From JAZLIT01 sp045617525 (GTDB lineage: Bacteria > Bacillota > Bacilli > Bacillales_A > Planococcaceae), in the NCBI GenBank assembly GCA_045617525.1, contig JAZLIT010000037.1, positions 1 through 12,228 on the forward strand: DNA of 12,228 nt, given 5' to 3'. Each line of letters opens with the position of its first letter. Position 1 is the stretch's first letter. Below, in pieces: positions 5,684 through 12,228 of this stretch. The position numbers and the translations under genes are program-made. The notes under the pieces are model-generated. The model was not told the origin of the DNA, ran no database searches, and saw only the letters and a list, made by a program, of their open reading frames with translations.

Positions 5684-5713
5684 TCAGGTACCTGGTACTT
5701 GAAAATCCTATAA
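5684..5713. repeat. TCAGGTACCTG repeat, copy 2
   Basis: TCAGGTACCTGGTACTTGAA and the next ten bases match 2365-2388 apart from two gaps and two substitutions. The element runs into the last codons of the UvrA-like gene, whose stop codon is at 5708-5710. It sits between that stop and the terminator hairpin. Confidence 0.45.
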
Positions 5714-8113
5714 AAACTCACGAATAATCGAGGCACTATTCGACTTTATTGCCGATGGTGTGCCTGTGGCGATAATTTTACCACCCTTTGCGCCGCCTTC
5801 TGGACCTATTTCGATCATCCAGTCCGCTGCTCGTATTACTTGTTCATTATGCTCGACGACGATCACGGTATTTCCTGCATCGACAATGCGCTGTAATAGC
5901 ACTAAAAAATGCTCGATATCAATCGGATGCAGACCCGTAGTTGGCTCGTCAATTAAATAGAGCTGTTTTCCTTTTTTAACGGTTAACAGTTCTTTAGCTA
6001 ATTTTAAACGTTGCCCTTCCCCACCCGATAAAGTCGTTAATGGCTGCCCTAACGTAACATAGCCAAGCCCAACTTCCTGTAATAAGTGGAAGATTTTCAT
6101 TAATTTTTTGTCTGCTTTAAATACTTCACTTGCTTCATCGATTGATAAGTCTAAAATTTGCGAGATTGAATAATCGTGGAGCGTCACTTGTAGGACCTCA
6201 TCTTTAAAACGTTTGCCGTTACATGCAGGGCAAACGAGCTCGACATGATCAAAAAATAACATATCGCTCGGTACAACGCCTAATCCTTCACACTTTTCAC
6301 ATCTACCACCAGCTGTATTAAAGCTAAAGTGCTTATTCGTGAAGCCTTTTTGTTGTGCTAATGGCTCTTTTGAAAATAAACTACGAATGATTGAAAACGC
6401 ATCAGTATACGTTGCAATGTTCGAACGCTTCATTTTCGTGATTGGCGTTTGTTGAACCGTAATGATTTGATCGAATTGCGGGTGGTCTCTCTCAGCTAAT
6501 ACATCAAATACGAGTGTCGATTTTCCAGAACCGGACGCCCCTACAACGACAGTGAAACAATCGATTGGGAATTCCGCTGTCAAATCTTTTAAATTGAACT
6601 TCGTTATATGCTCAACGACTAGCCAGTCATTTGGCTGCCTTACTTGCTCGTTGATGTGCGGTTGCTTTTTTAAATATTGCCCCGTTATAGAGCTGTCCAT
6701 CGCTTTAATTTGATCTAGCTGACCGATTCCGATTACTTCGCCGCCAAACTTTCCAGCTCCAGGTCCAATATCAATAATTAAATCGGCCACTTTCATCACA
6801 TCTGGATCATGCTCGATGACGATTACCGTATTGCCTAAATCTCGCATTTTTTTTAGCAGCTCAATCATGCCTCGCGTATCTTTCGGATGTAGCCCTGTCG
6901 TTGGCTCATCTAGCAAATAAATAATCCCTGTTAATGTCGAATCTAATGTAGCGGCAAGCTTAATTTTCTGTTGTTCGCCACCTGATAACGTAGTCATTTG
7001 GCGATTTAGCGTTAAATAGCCGACTCCAACTTTTATGAGACGCTCTGTTTTTGTTTGGATATCGAGCAAAAAATTGTCTACATAGCGTTTTTGCTGCTCG
7101 GAAAGCTGCTGCGAAACCTCTTGAATCCAGTGCAATAATTGCTCGATTGAATAGCTCACTAGCTCCGGCAAACGTTTATCACCTATCGTAACTCGACGAC
7201 TTTCTTCATTGAGACGCTCACCATGGCATGCAGAACAAGTCTGTGTTTCAAATTGCTCCGCCGGCACTCCTTCAATCCCTTTATCAGCCAATTTACGCCA
7301 AAGCATCGGTTCAATACCTTCAAATCGGCCATCACCTACATTTTTAGGTACACCTTTTTCCACGTCGATTTGCGCTGCTTCTGCCCCTTTATAAAGTAAA
7401 TCTTTATGAGCTTTTGGCCACGTATGAATCGGATTCTCTAAAACATCCTCTAATTGATAAAACTTGAACCCATTTTTTAAAATGCCATGTACATATTTTT
7501 GAAAGCCTTTATCTAAAAATAGCAAAGCTCCATCGACAATCGACTTAGACTCATCAATAATAGCTGCCCAGTTAATTTGAATTTCTTCTCCAATGCCCGA
7601 ACAATTCGGACACGCGCCTTCCGATTTATTGTAGGAGAAGTGTGTTCTTGTATAGTACGGCTCCTTCGCCTGACAGTGCGGACATGCGATGAGTGAGATA
7701 AACTTACCGTCAATATTTTCTTGCGATTGCGTGCCTTCATTTTGCGAATATACTTGCTGACAATGGCCACAAATACGACGGCTAATCTTTTCAAACATCA
7801 CACGCAAATCTGTATACATATTCGTCATCGTCCCTACAGTAGAACGTGGATTTTTGTTTGTATGATGTTGATTAATTTGAATAGCTGGCGACAAATTTAA
7901 AATCGCATCGACACCCGGCTTTTGAATCCCCTGATACCCTGTCGCCTCTAAATATTGACGCTGGCACTCTTGATAAAGCGTATCGAGCAGCAGCGTCGAT
8001 TTACCAGACCCTGACACCCCCGTTACACAAACCAATTTGTTTCTCGGAATTTGTAACGATATATTTTTTAAGTTTCCTTCATATGCATTCTCAATTGTAA
8101 TGAATTGCTCCAT
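5708..8113 (-). CDS. UvrA-family class II ABC ATPase (excinuclease subunit A-like, lacks UvrB-binding domain)
   Basis: The ATG at 8113 follows AGAGGTGG by 7 nt. Extension to an ATG at 8236 is rejected because that codon lies in the terminator of the upstream gene. The 801-aa product has two ABC halves: Walker A GVSGSGKST (32-40) and GASGSGKST (525-533), LSGGE signatures (376-380, 695-699), and Walker B YLLDEPTTGLH / YLIDEPTTGLH (399-409, 719-729). Zinc modules are C144/C147/C168/C171 and C605/C608/C628/C631, with a further CxxCxGxRL at 293-301. Bacterial UvrA is about 940 aa. Here only about 25 residues separate C118 from C144, where UvrA carries its roughly 120-residue UvrB-binding domain. 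Such class II proteins (UvrA2, DrrC) bind DNA and have been linked to tolerance of DNA-damaging drugs. I infer a DNA-damage or drug-tolerance role without UvrB recruitment. It is monocistronic. Confidence 0.92.
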   Translation of the reverse strand: MEQFITIENAYEGNLKNISLQIPRNKLVCVTGVSGSGKSTLLLDTLYQECQRQYLEATGYQGIQKPGVDAILNLSPAIQINQHHTNKNPRSTVGTMTNMYTDLRVMFEKISRRICGHCQQVYSQNEGTQSQENIDGKFISLIACPHCQAKEPYYTRTHFSYNKSEGACPNCSGIGEEIQINWAAIIDESKSIVDGALLFLDKGFQKYVHGILKNGFKFYQLEDVLENPIHTWPKAHKDLLYKGAEAAQIDVEKGVPKNVGDGRFEGIEPMLWRKLADKGIEGVPAEQFETQTCSACHGERLNEESRRVTIGDKRLPELVSYSIEQLLHWIQEVSQQLSEQQKRYVDNFLLDIQTKTERLIKVGVGYLTLNRQMTTLSGGEQQKIKLAATLDSTLTGIIYLLDEPTTGLHPKDTRGMIELLKKMRDLGNTVIVIEHDPDVMKVADLIIDIGPGAGKFGGEVIGIGQLDQIKAMDSSITGQYLKKQPHINEQVRQPNDWLVVEHITKFNLKDLTAEFPIDCFTVVVGASGSGKSTLVFDVLAERDHPQFDQIITVQQTPITKMKRSNIATYTDAFSIIRSLFSKEPLAQQKGFTNKHFSFNTAGGRCEKCEGLGVVPSDMLFFDHVELVCPACNGKRFKDEVLQVTLHDYSISQILDLSIDEASEVFKADKKLMKIFHLLQEVGLGYVTLGQPLTTLSGGEGQRLKLAKELLTVKKGKQLYLIDEPTTGLHPIDIEHFLVLLQRIVDAGNTVIVVEHNEQVIRAADWMIEIGPEGGAKGGKIIATGTPSAIKSNSASIIREFL

Positions 8114-8204
8114 ATTATTACCACCTCTATTAATATCTACGTAAATTCTATGTCCAGTATACTTAATCTTTTGTAGCTGGTGACTTAGTGGAGGGTTTAA
8201 GTTA

Positions 8205-8250
8205 CAAAAAAACAAGCAAAAACCTTTGCTAATCAAGGGTTTCCGCTTGT
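8205..8250 (-). terminator. strong terminator of the ABC-FtsX-PadR-membrane protein operon
   Basis: The arms 8212-8224 and 8238-8250 pair over 13 bp on the minus strand (ACAAGCGGAAACC with GGTTTTTGCTTGT, two G-U pairs). The structure closes onto a run of seven T. It lies about 100 nt after the stop of the 211-aa gene and separates the operon from the UvrA-like gene. Confidence 0.85.
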
Positions 8251-8349
8251 AGTGAGATCATCTTATTCTTTGTCTGAAATACATAATTGAAATGATTATA
8301 GCTATCGCAACTTAAAAGCCAAAGGGTTTACTTTCTCAAATAAAAGTTT

Positions 8350-8985
8350 TTATTTTTTAGGCAACAATGTATAAGACCATGAGTAGATAAAATCAACGAT
8401 AAAAACAATGCTCCAAATTGCTCCAATTCCAAAAGTAATCTCATTAGCATAGGGTGATTCCTTTGCTATCCCTTTTTCTATCCATGACAAATCAGTTAAA
8501 TACATTTTGATCTCTGCAAGGTTTTCCGTTCCCATATTCCATAAAAACGCTTGCACTGTAACAAAAATAACCAAATGTATATAAGATGACTTACGATACT
8601 TCTTTGCAATATATTTAGGGTTATTATTTCTTTTAATAATTTTATAGTCTTTATCAGATAATAATTCAACACCACGAAACGTCCCAATTTTTCTACGCAT
8701 CCAACGATCTAGATTTATAAAATCAAATACACCAAATGTAAATGCATAAATAATAAATATAGTAATAACAATTTGAAAAGTTGTAATCTCTCCTGTTTGC
8801 TGATACACATACAATCCGAGTAACCCTTCAAGTATTAACATAAATAAAAATAGAAAAATGAACATAATGCTGAGTGTAGGTTTATCAAAGAAATAACGAA
8901 ATATACCAAATAGGAGTAGTACCCCTATAGATAATAATTCAATAAGTATAAACAATTCCCAACTATATTCAAGAATAAATCCCAA
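8350..8985 (-). CDS. 211-aa integral membrane protein, five predicted helices, unknown function
   Basis: A TTG at 8985 is preceded by a near-perfect AAAGGAGGTG (8991-9000); the spacing from GGAGG is 7 nt. Hydrophobic segments lie at about residues 10-30, 38-60, 68-91, 134-151 and 184-205. A basic cytoplasmic loop of about 40 residues lies between segments 3 and 4 (RWMRRK, YIAKKYRKSSY). There are no cysteine pairs and no recognisable active-site motif. It sits 44 nt after the PadR stop and shares the operon terminator, so it is probably the last gene of the ABC-FtsX-PadR operon. By context it may be a third membrane component, an immunity-type protein or a PadR target. I do not recognise the family. 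Confidence 0.8.
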   Translation of the reverse strand: MGFILEYSWELFILIELLSIGVLLLFGIFRYFFDKPTLSIMFIFLFLFMLILEGLLGLYVYQQTGEITTFQIVITIFIIYAFTFGVFDFINLDRWMRRKIGTFRGVELLSDKDYKIIKRNNNPKYIAKKYRKSSYIHLVIFVTVQAFLWNMGTENLAEIKMYLTDLSWIEKGIAKESPYANEITFGIGAIWSIVFIVDFIYSWSYTLLPKK

Positions 8986-9029
8986 TCAAACACCTCCTTT
9001 GTTGAGAAAAAACAGTATAAGATAATTTT

Positions 9030-9536
9030 TTATGAACGAAATCTATATTCAATCTGACTTATCCAGTTTAAATCTGCCTCTAAATGTAAAAGTGTGCCAT
9101 TGATTAATAAATATTTATGTTCTTCATTTTGAATAAGAAATTCCGTTTTTAATTTAGTCAATTCCATAACATCTTTCATTATCATTACTTTTTGTTGTTC
9201 TAGCATAATTTTTTCTTGCTCAAAATGGATTTTTCGAGCACAGCTCCATTTAAAATGAAAGTCGTCCTTAGTAGAATGATAAGGTACAGGTTCTAATAAC
9301 CATTTTTTTAATTCATTTTCTCCTGAATTTTCTAGCTTATATAGCTTTCTATCTTGGTCATCTATCTCTGCAGATGACACGAGTTGATCACGAATGAGGC
9401 GGTCAAGAGTAGTATAAATTTGACCTGGATTAATTTTCCCTTTGATACTTAGAAGAGACTCGAATTCTACTTTTAATTCGTATCCATGATTATCCTGTTG
9501 GTATAACAATGTTAATAGTCCATACTTTACTGACAA
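9030..9536 (-). CDS. PadR-family transcriptional regulator
   Basis: Residues 1 to about 80 form the PadR winged helix-turn-helix: MSVKYGLLTLLYQQDNHGYEL matches the family opening, with GQIYTTLDRL as recognition helix and DRKLYKLENSGENELKKWL as wing and following helix. Residues about 95-165 are helical and would give the C-terminal dimerisation domain of the longer (Vir-like) PadR group; 168 aa is normal. The TTG at 9536 lies only 6 nt after the FtsX stop. GAAGG inside the end of the FtsX gene serves as ribosome site with a 10-nt spacer, so translation is probably coupled. PadR proteins are mostly repressors released by small ligands or drugs. This one probably controls its own transporter operon, but its distal position means that promoter is outside the window. 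Confidence 0.92.
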   Translation of the reverse strand: MSVKYGLLTLLYQQDNHGYELKVEFESLLSIKGKINPGQIYTTLDRLIRDQLVSSAEIDDQDRKLYKLENSGENELKKWLLEPVPYHSTKDDFHFKWSCARKIHFEQEKIMLEQQKVMIMKDVMELTKLKTEFLIQNEEHKYLLINGTLLHLEADLNWISQIEYRFRS

Positions 9537-9542
9537 AATTGA

Positions 9543-12005
9543 TCAACCTTCTTTAATTGAGATTAAAATATTTATTTTACTAGCAGCCATACTGGATATC
9601 CAAGCGGCAAGAAAACTTAATAATAGACCAGCAATCAATGCTACTCCAATATTAGCAAGAGGTATATGGAAAGGTATGGAATCGCCTAAAAGCTTGGATT
9701 GACTAGTAACGTAAAGTAAAATCACTCCTAATATTACACCCCCGATGACTCCTGCTAAACCTATGAGTAACCCCTCACCAACTACCATCTTTCTTACTTG
9801 TCGTCTAGTAAATCCAAGTGCTCGCATTGTTCCTATTTCAGATGTTCGTTCAAATGTATTCATTAAAAGAGTATTAGCTGTACCAATACTAGCTAAGCCA
9901 ATAATTAGGAATAGCATAATTAATATTATTTCGTTCATACCAGTTAACGCAGAAGTAGTTGATTTAATTTCATCTTCAATAGTTTTAACTTTTGAAAGGT
10001 GTCCATTGAAATCTGTCCATAACTGATCTTGTAATTCCTCTCCGCTATATTTATCATTTAATGCTAGTAGCATATCAAAACTATTAGCCCAACCAAATTC
10101 ATTATTTAAATGATCTTCATCCATAAAACCAACATATCCTGAATAATGTGAAGTATCTACAACATCAATGACTTCAAATTTTTGATTACCAGAAGGTGTA
10201 TTTATGTGAATGTATTCCCCTACTTTACCACCCCATTCATCAAAAGCTCGCTTACCGAGCAGGATAGATGGTTTCTTTTGTAATTCCTCATATAACGATT
10301 CTTTTTCAATATCTTCAAATAATATAGGTCCCTTTTTACTTACGGCAAAAATAGAAAATTGTCTACTCTCATCACTCATTGTTTCCCATGTAATAGGTGT
10401 AGCTTCTGTCAGTGGAGTAACATTTGCTACAGAATCATAAGAAAATAGAGTTTCGATATCTTCACTAGTCCAAGGAGCTTCCGATGTAACCCTTAGATCA
10501 CCCCCAAATGTATTTCTAATATCACGTTCATACCCTTCAGGAGCAGTTTCTATAACAGAGCTTAACAATAAGATGACTGCTATTCCAATCGCAAGTATAG
10601 CAGAAGTATTGGCATTTTTATTTAATTGCTGTGTAAGGTTATGCGTAGCTAAAATTCCTGAATAGCCAAAAAACATTTTGAGAATTGGTTTAAAGATCTT
10701 ACTTACTCCTATTAACAAGAATGGAAACAGCAAAATAATACTTGCTATAATAGCTAAATAGGAAATAAAATGATCAATAAATATAAAGGAAAGTAGGCCA
10801 ACTCCTACAATACCTCTAAATAGATATTGTCTTTTCAACGATAATGTTTGAGTCGCCTCTTTTAATGTCAAGAGCACCGAAGTTTTCCCAGCATTGTAAA
10901 TAGGAAACAAGGAGAAGATAATAGGAAATACAATTCCTATTACAATGGCTGTTATTGTAGGCATTTTCCAATTCAAAGTGTACACCGTATCAAATTTAAA
11001 TAAACTAAGCAAAGCTTGCATAAACAAATCACCAAGCCAAATCCCAAGTGGAACCCCAATAGCCGTACCAATTAATGATAAAATGATTACTTCAATGAAT
11101 ACAAGTTTAGAAATAGAGCTTTGCAAATAACCTAAACTTTTCATTATTGCAAATTCCTTTTTTCTTTCCATAACATTTGTATAAATCATATTAAAGACAA
11201 TGAATCCACTAATAAGCATAGATAAAACAGCAATTAAGTAAAAAAATGTGTAGAGACCCCCAATATCGTTACTTTGCAGATCATCTGCGACAACTGGTTG
11301 GATATATATATTTGAATTAGTAAATTCATTCTGTAAATCTAGAAAAAGTTTTTCACCATCTTCATTTGTTTGAAATCGTACATATGAAAGCTCATTATCC
11401 ATACCTGTCCATTCTCTTAACAAATCAAGGGGAGCCATAATTCTAAAACTAGTTGATTCAGCACTTTCCCAATCACTAGGACTCGCAAGCAACTGTGTAT
11501 ACCCGACTATTGCCGAAACCTTAGCCTCTCCTAAATTGCTAAACCGAATAGTATCTCCAACACTTTTATTTAATAAATTTGCAACAGGCTCGGTTATAAT
11601 TAGCCCTTCATTATCTAACTCTCCTTTTATAACTGGTAGTTTTAGTAAAGAACTATTCTGATCACTCACACCCATAATCCGTACAGAACGTTGATTTTCC
11701 GATTTATCATCAAAATCAAAGAATACATGTTTCTCAAGTGCAAGCAACGAGTCAGTAATGATTGGATTGTCTAAATGAGAGGAAACAGCCTCTTCAAAAA
11801 AGGTATGTTCATCACTTAAAAACCAATAATCAGCATTTGCTACATACATTTGTTCATAATAATTAAAAACATCATTTGTTGTTTTATCAGCAATTAACAT
11901 CGAAGTTATAAAGGAAAGGCCGATAATGATCCCAAGTAATGAAAAGAAAAATCTTTTTTTTCTTTCTATTATATTACGCCATGAAATTCGCCACATATTT
12001 AGCAT
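9543..12005 (-). CDS. FtsX-type ABC transporter permease (MacB-like, two FtsX domains)
   Basis: Start chosen at ATG 12005, 9 nt after AAAGG; the longer frame from ATG 12014 has no spacing to that site, and ATG 11996 is also possible. The gene overlaps the ATPase gene by about 30 nt, a tight coupling. Numbering from 12014, helix 1 is at about 21-42, then an extracellular domain of about 210 residues, helices around 255-278, 303-333 and 352-373, two more around 399-438, and one at 468-487. A second extracellular domain of about 210 residues and three C-terminal helices follow. Both cytoplasmic loops carry the FtsX-type coupling motif (ERKKEFAIMKSLGY at 283 and ERTSEIGTMRALGF near the C-terminus). 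At 820 aa it matches two-domain permeases of type VII (MacB-fold) systems. Such systems usually act on envelope lipids, lipoproteins or antimicrobial peptides. The substrate cannot be read from the sequence. Confidence 0.93.
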   Translation of the reverse strand: MLNMWRISWRNIIERKKRFFFSLLGIIIGLSFITSMLIADKTTNDVFNYYEQMYVANADYWFLSDEHTFFEEAVSSHLDNPIITDSLLALEKHVFFDFDDKSENQRSVRIMGVSDQNSSLLKLPVIKGELDNEGLIITEPVANLLNKSVGDTIRFSNLGEAKVSAIVGYTQLLASPSDWESAESTSFRIMAPLDLLREWTGMDNELSYVRFQTNEDGEKLFLDLQNEFTNSNIYIQPVVADDLQSNDIGGLYTFFYLIAVLSMLISGFIVFNMIYTNVMERKKEFAIMKSLGYLQSSISKLVFIEVIILSLIGTAIGVPLGIWLGDLFMQALLSLFKFDTVYTLNWKMPTITAIVIGIVFPIIFSLFPIYNAGKTSVLLTLKEATQTLSLKRQYLFRGIVGVGLLSFIFIDHFISYLAIIASIILLFPFLLIGVSKIFKPILKMFFGYSGILATHNLTQQLNKNANTSAILAIGIAVILLLSSVIETAPEGYERDIRNTFGGDLRVTSEAPWTSEDIETLFSYDSVANVTPLTEATPITWETMSDESRQFSIFAVSKKGPILFEDIEKESLYEELQKKPSILLGKRAFDEWGGKVGEYIHINTPSGNQKFEVIDVVDTSHYSGYVGFMDEDHLNNEFGWANSFDMLLALNDKYSGEELQDQLWTDFNGHLSKVKTIEDEIKSTTSALTGMNEIILIMLFLIIGLASIGTANTLLMNTFERTSEIGTMRALGFTRRQVRKMVVGEGLLIGLAGVIGGVILGVILLYVTSQSKLLGDSIPFHIPLANIGVALIAGLLLSFLAAWISSMAASKINILISIKEG

Positions 12006-12228
12006 AATCTTCATCCTTTCTAGAAATCACCTGATCGACAATTCCATCTTTAAAAAGAATAATTCGATCTGCAAATCCAGCTGCGAAAATATCATGTGTA
12101 ACCATGATTATTGTTTGATTGTAATTTCGATTAAATCTAGTCATTAACCCAAGAATGTCCTCGGCTGTATTTCTATCTAAATTACCTGTTGGCTCATCTG
12201 CCAATAATACGGCGGGGTTGCTAGCTAG
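11974..12228 (-). CDS. ABC transporter ATPase, LolD/MacB-type, partial (5' end beyond the window)
   Basis: The frame is open to the right edge with 84 residues visible, ending TAA at 11974. LASNPAVLLADEPTGNLD contains Walker B with the DEPTGNLD signature typical of LolD/MacB/FtsE-type ATPases, and IIMVTHD is the H-loop. The TTG at 12204 is internal, because codons upstream (LASNPAVL) continue the family pattern. The Walker A and LSGGQ regions lie beyond the window. The tail (KDEDYAKYVANFMA) overlaps the permease start, so this ATPase energises the FtsX permease next to it. Confidence 0.93.
   Translation of the reverse strand, partial: LASNPAVLLADEPTGNLDRNTAEDILGLMTRFNRNYNQTIIMVTHDIFAAGFADRIILFKDGIVDQVISRKDEDYAKYVANFMA

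Noticed and set aside
7513..7794. Minus-strand frame of 93 codons rich in Arg/Lys
   Set aside because: Shadow of the UvrA-like gene in another frame. It overlaps conserved zinc-knuckle codons and lacks a ribosome site.
8114..8236. A 41-codon N-terminal extension of the UvrA-like protein
   Set aside because: The ATG at 8236 lies within the terminator hairpin 8212-8250 and has no ribosome site. The ATG at 8113 has AGAGGTGG at ideal spacing and fits the family N-terminus.
9745..11130. Several plus-strand frames of 60-93 codons
   Set aside because: Antisense to the FtsX permease, whose two conserved domains explain the region; no ribosome sites or recognisable products.
1..12228. CRISPR array, tRNA, rRNA, insertion sequence or prophage genes
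   Set aside because: No regularly spaced direct repeats, no tRNA-like cloverleaf, and no transposase or integrase frame were found on reading the window. The only repeats are the palindromes, terminators and short dispersed element listed.

Overview
The window looks like chromosomal DNA of a low-GC Gram-positive bacterium of the order Bacillales. The guess is a Bacillaceae/Planococcaceae relative such as Lysinibacillus or Solibacillus; I infer the order from protein style and cannot prove the genus. Supporting signs are strong AGGAGG-type ribosome sites, frequent TTG/GTG starts, AT-rich intergenic DNA, and hairpin-plus-T-run terminators. No rRNA, tRNA, CRISPR array, transposase or phage structural gene was seen. 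All confident genes except one lie on the minus strand.

Positions 1-2700 hold small, mostly unrecognised genes: a two-helix membrane protein running off the left edge, a 66-aa membrane protein, a 90-aa plus-strand helical protein, a 70-aa membrane zinc-ribbon protein, a 100-aa soluble protein and a 48-aa zinc-ribbon protein. Each has a good ribosome site. Two of their promoter regions share an AT-only inverted repeat (TATATTATT-N4-AATAATATA), which could be an operator.

Positions 2700-5470 hold a two-gene minus-strand unit. First comes a 486-aa protein with a pRiA4b ORF-3-like N-terminal domain. It is followed by a 389-aa helical-repeat protein ending in a SEC-C metal-binding motif. A 53-nt hairpin lies downstream.

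Positions 5637-8250 hold a UvrA-family tandem ABC ATPase of 801 aa in which the UvrB-binding domain is almost absent (class II, UvrA2/DrrC-like). Its terminator shares an unusual core with the terminator of the 100-aa gene 3.7 kb away.

Positions 8205-12228 hold one probable operon, transcribed from the right edge leftwards: the C-terminal part of a LolD/MacB-type ABC ATPase, an 820-aa FtsX-type permease with two FtsX domains, a PadR-family repressor, and a five-helix membrane protein of unknown role, closed by a strong terminator. The ATPase and permease should form one envelope ABC system. PadR probably controls it from the distal end of its own transcript.

I do not see a clearly new multi-gene system. 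The best leads are the shared promoter palindrome, the repeated terminator, the pRiA4b/SEC-C pair and the ABC-FtsX-PadR-membrane protein operon.
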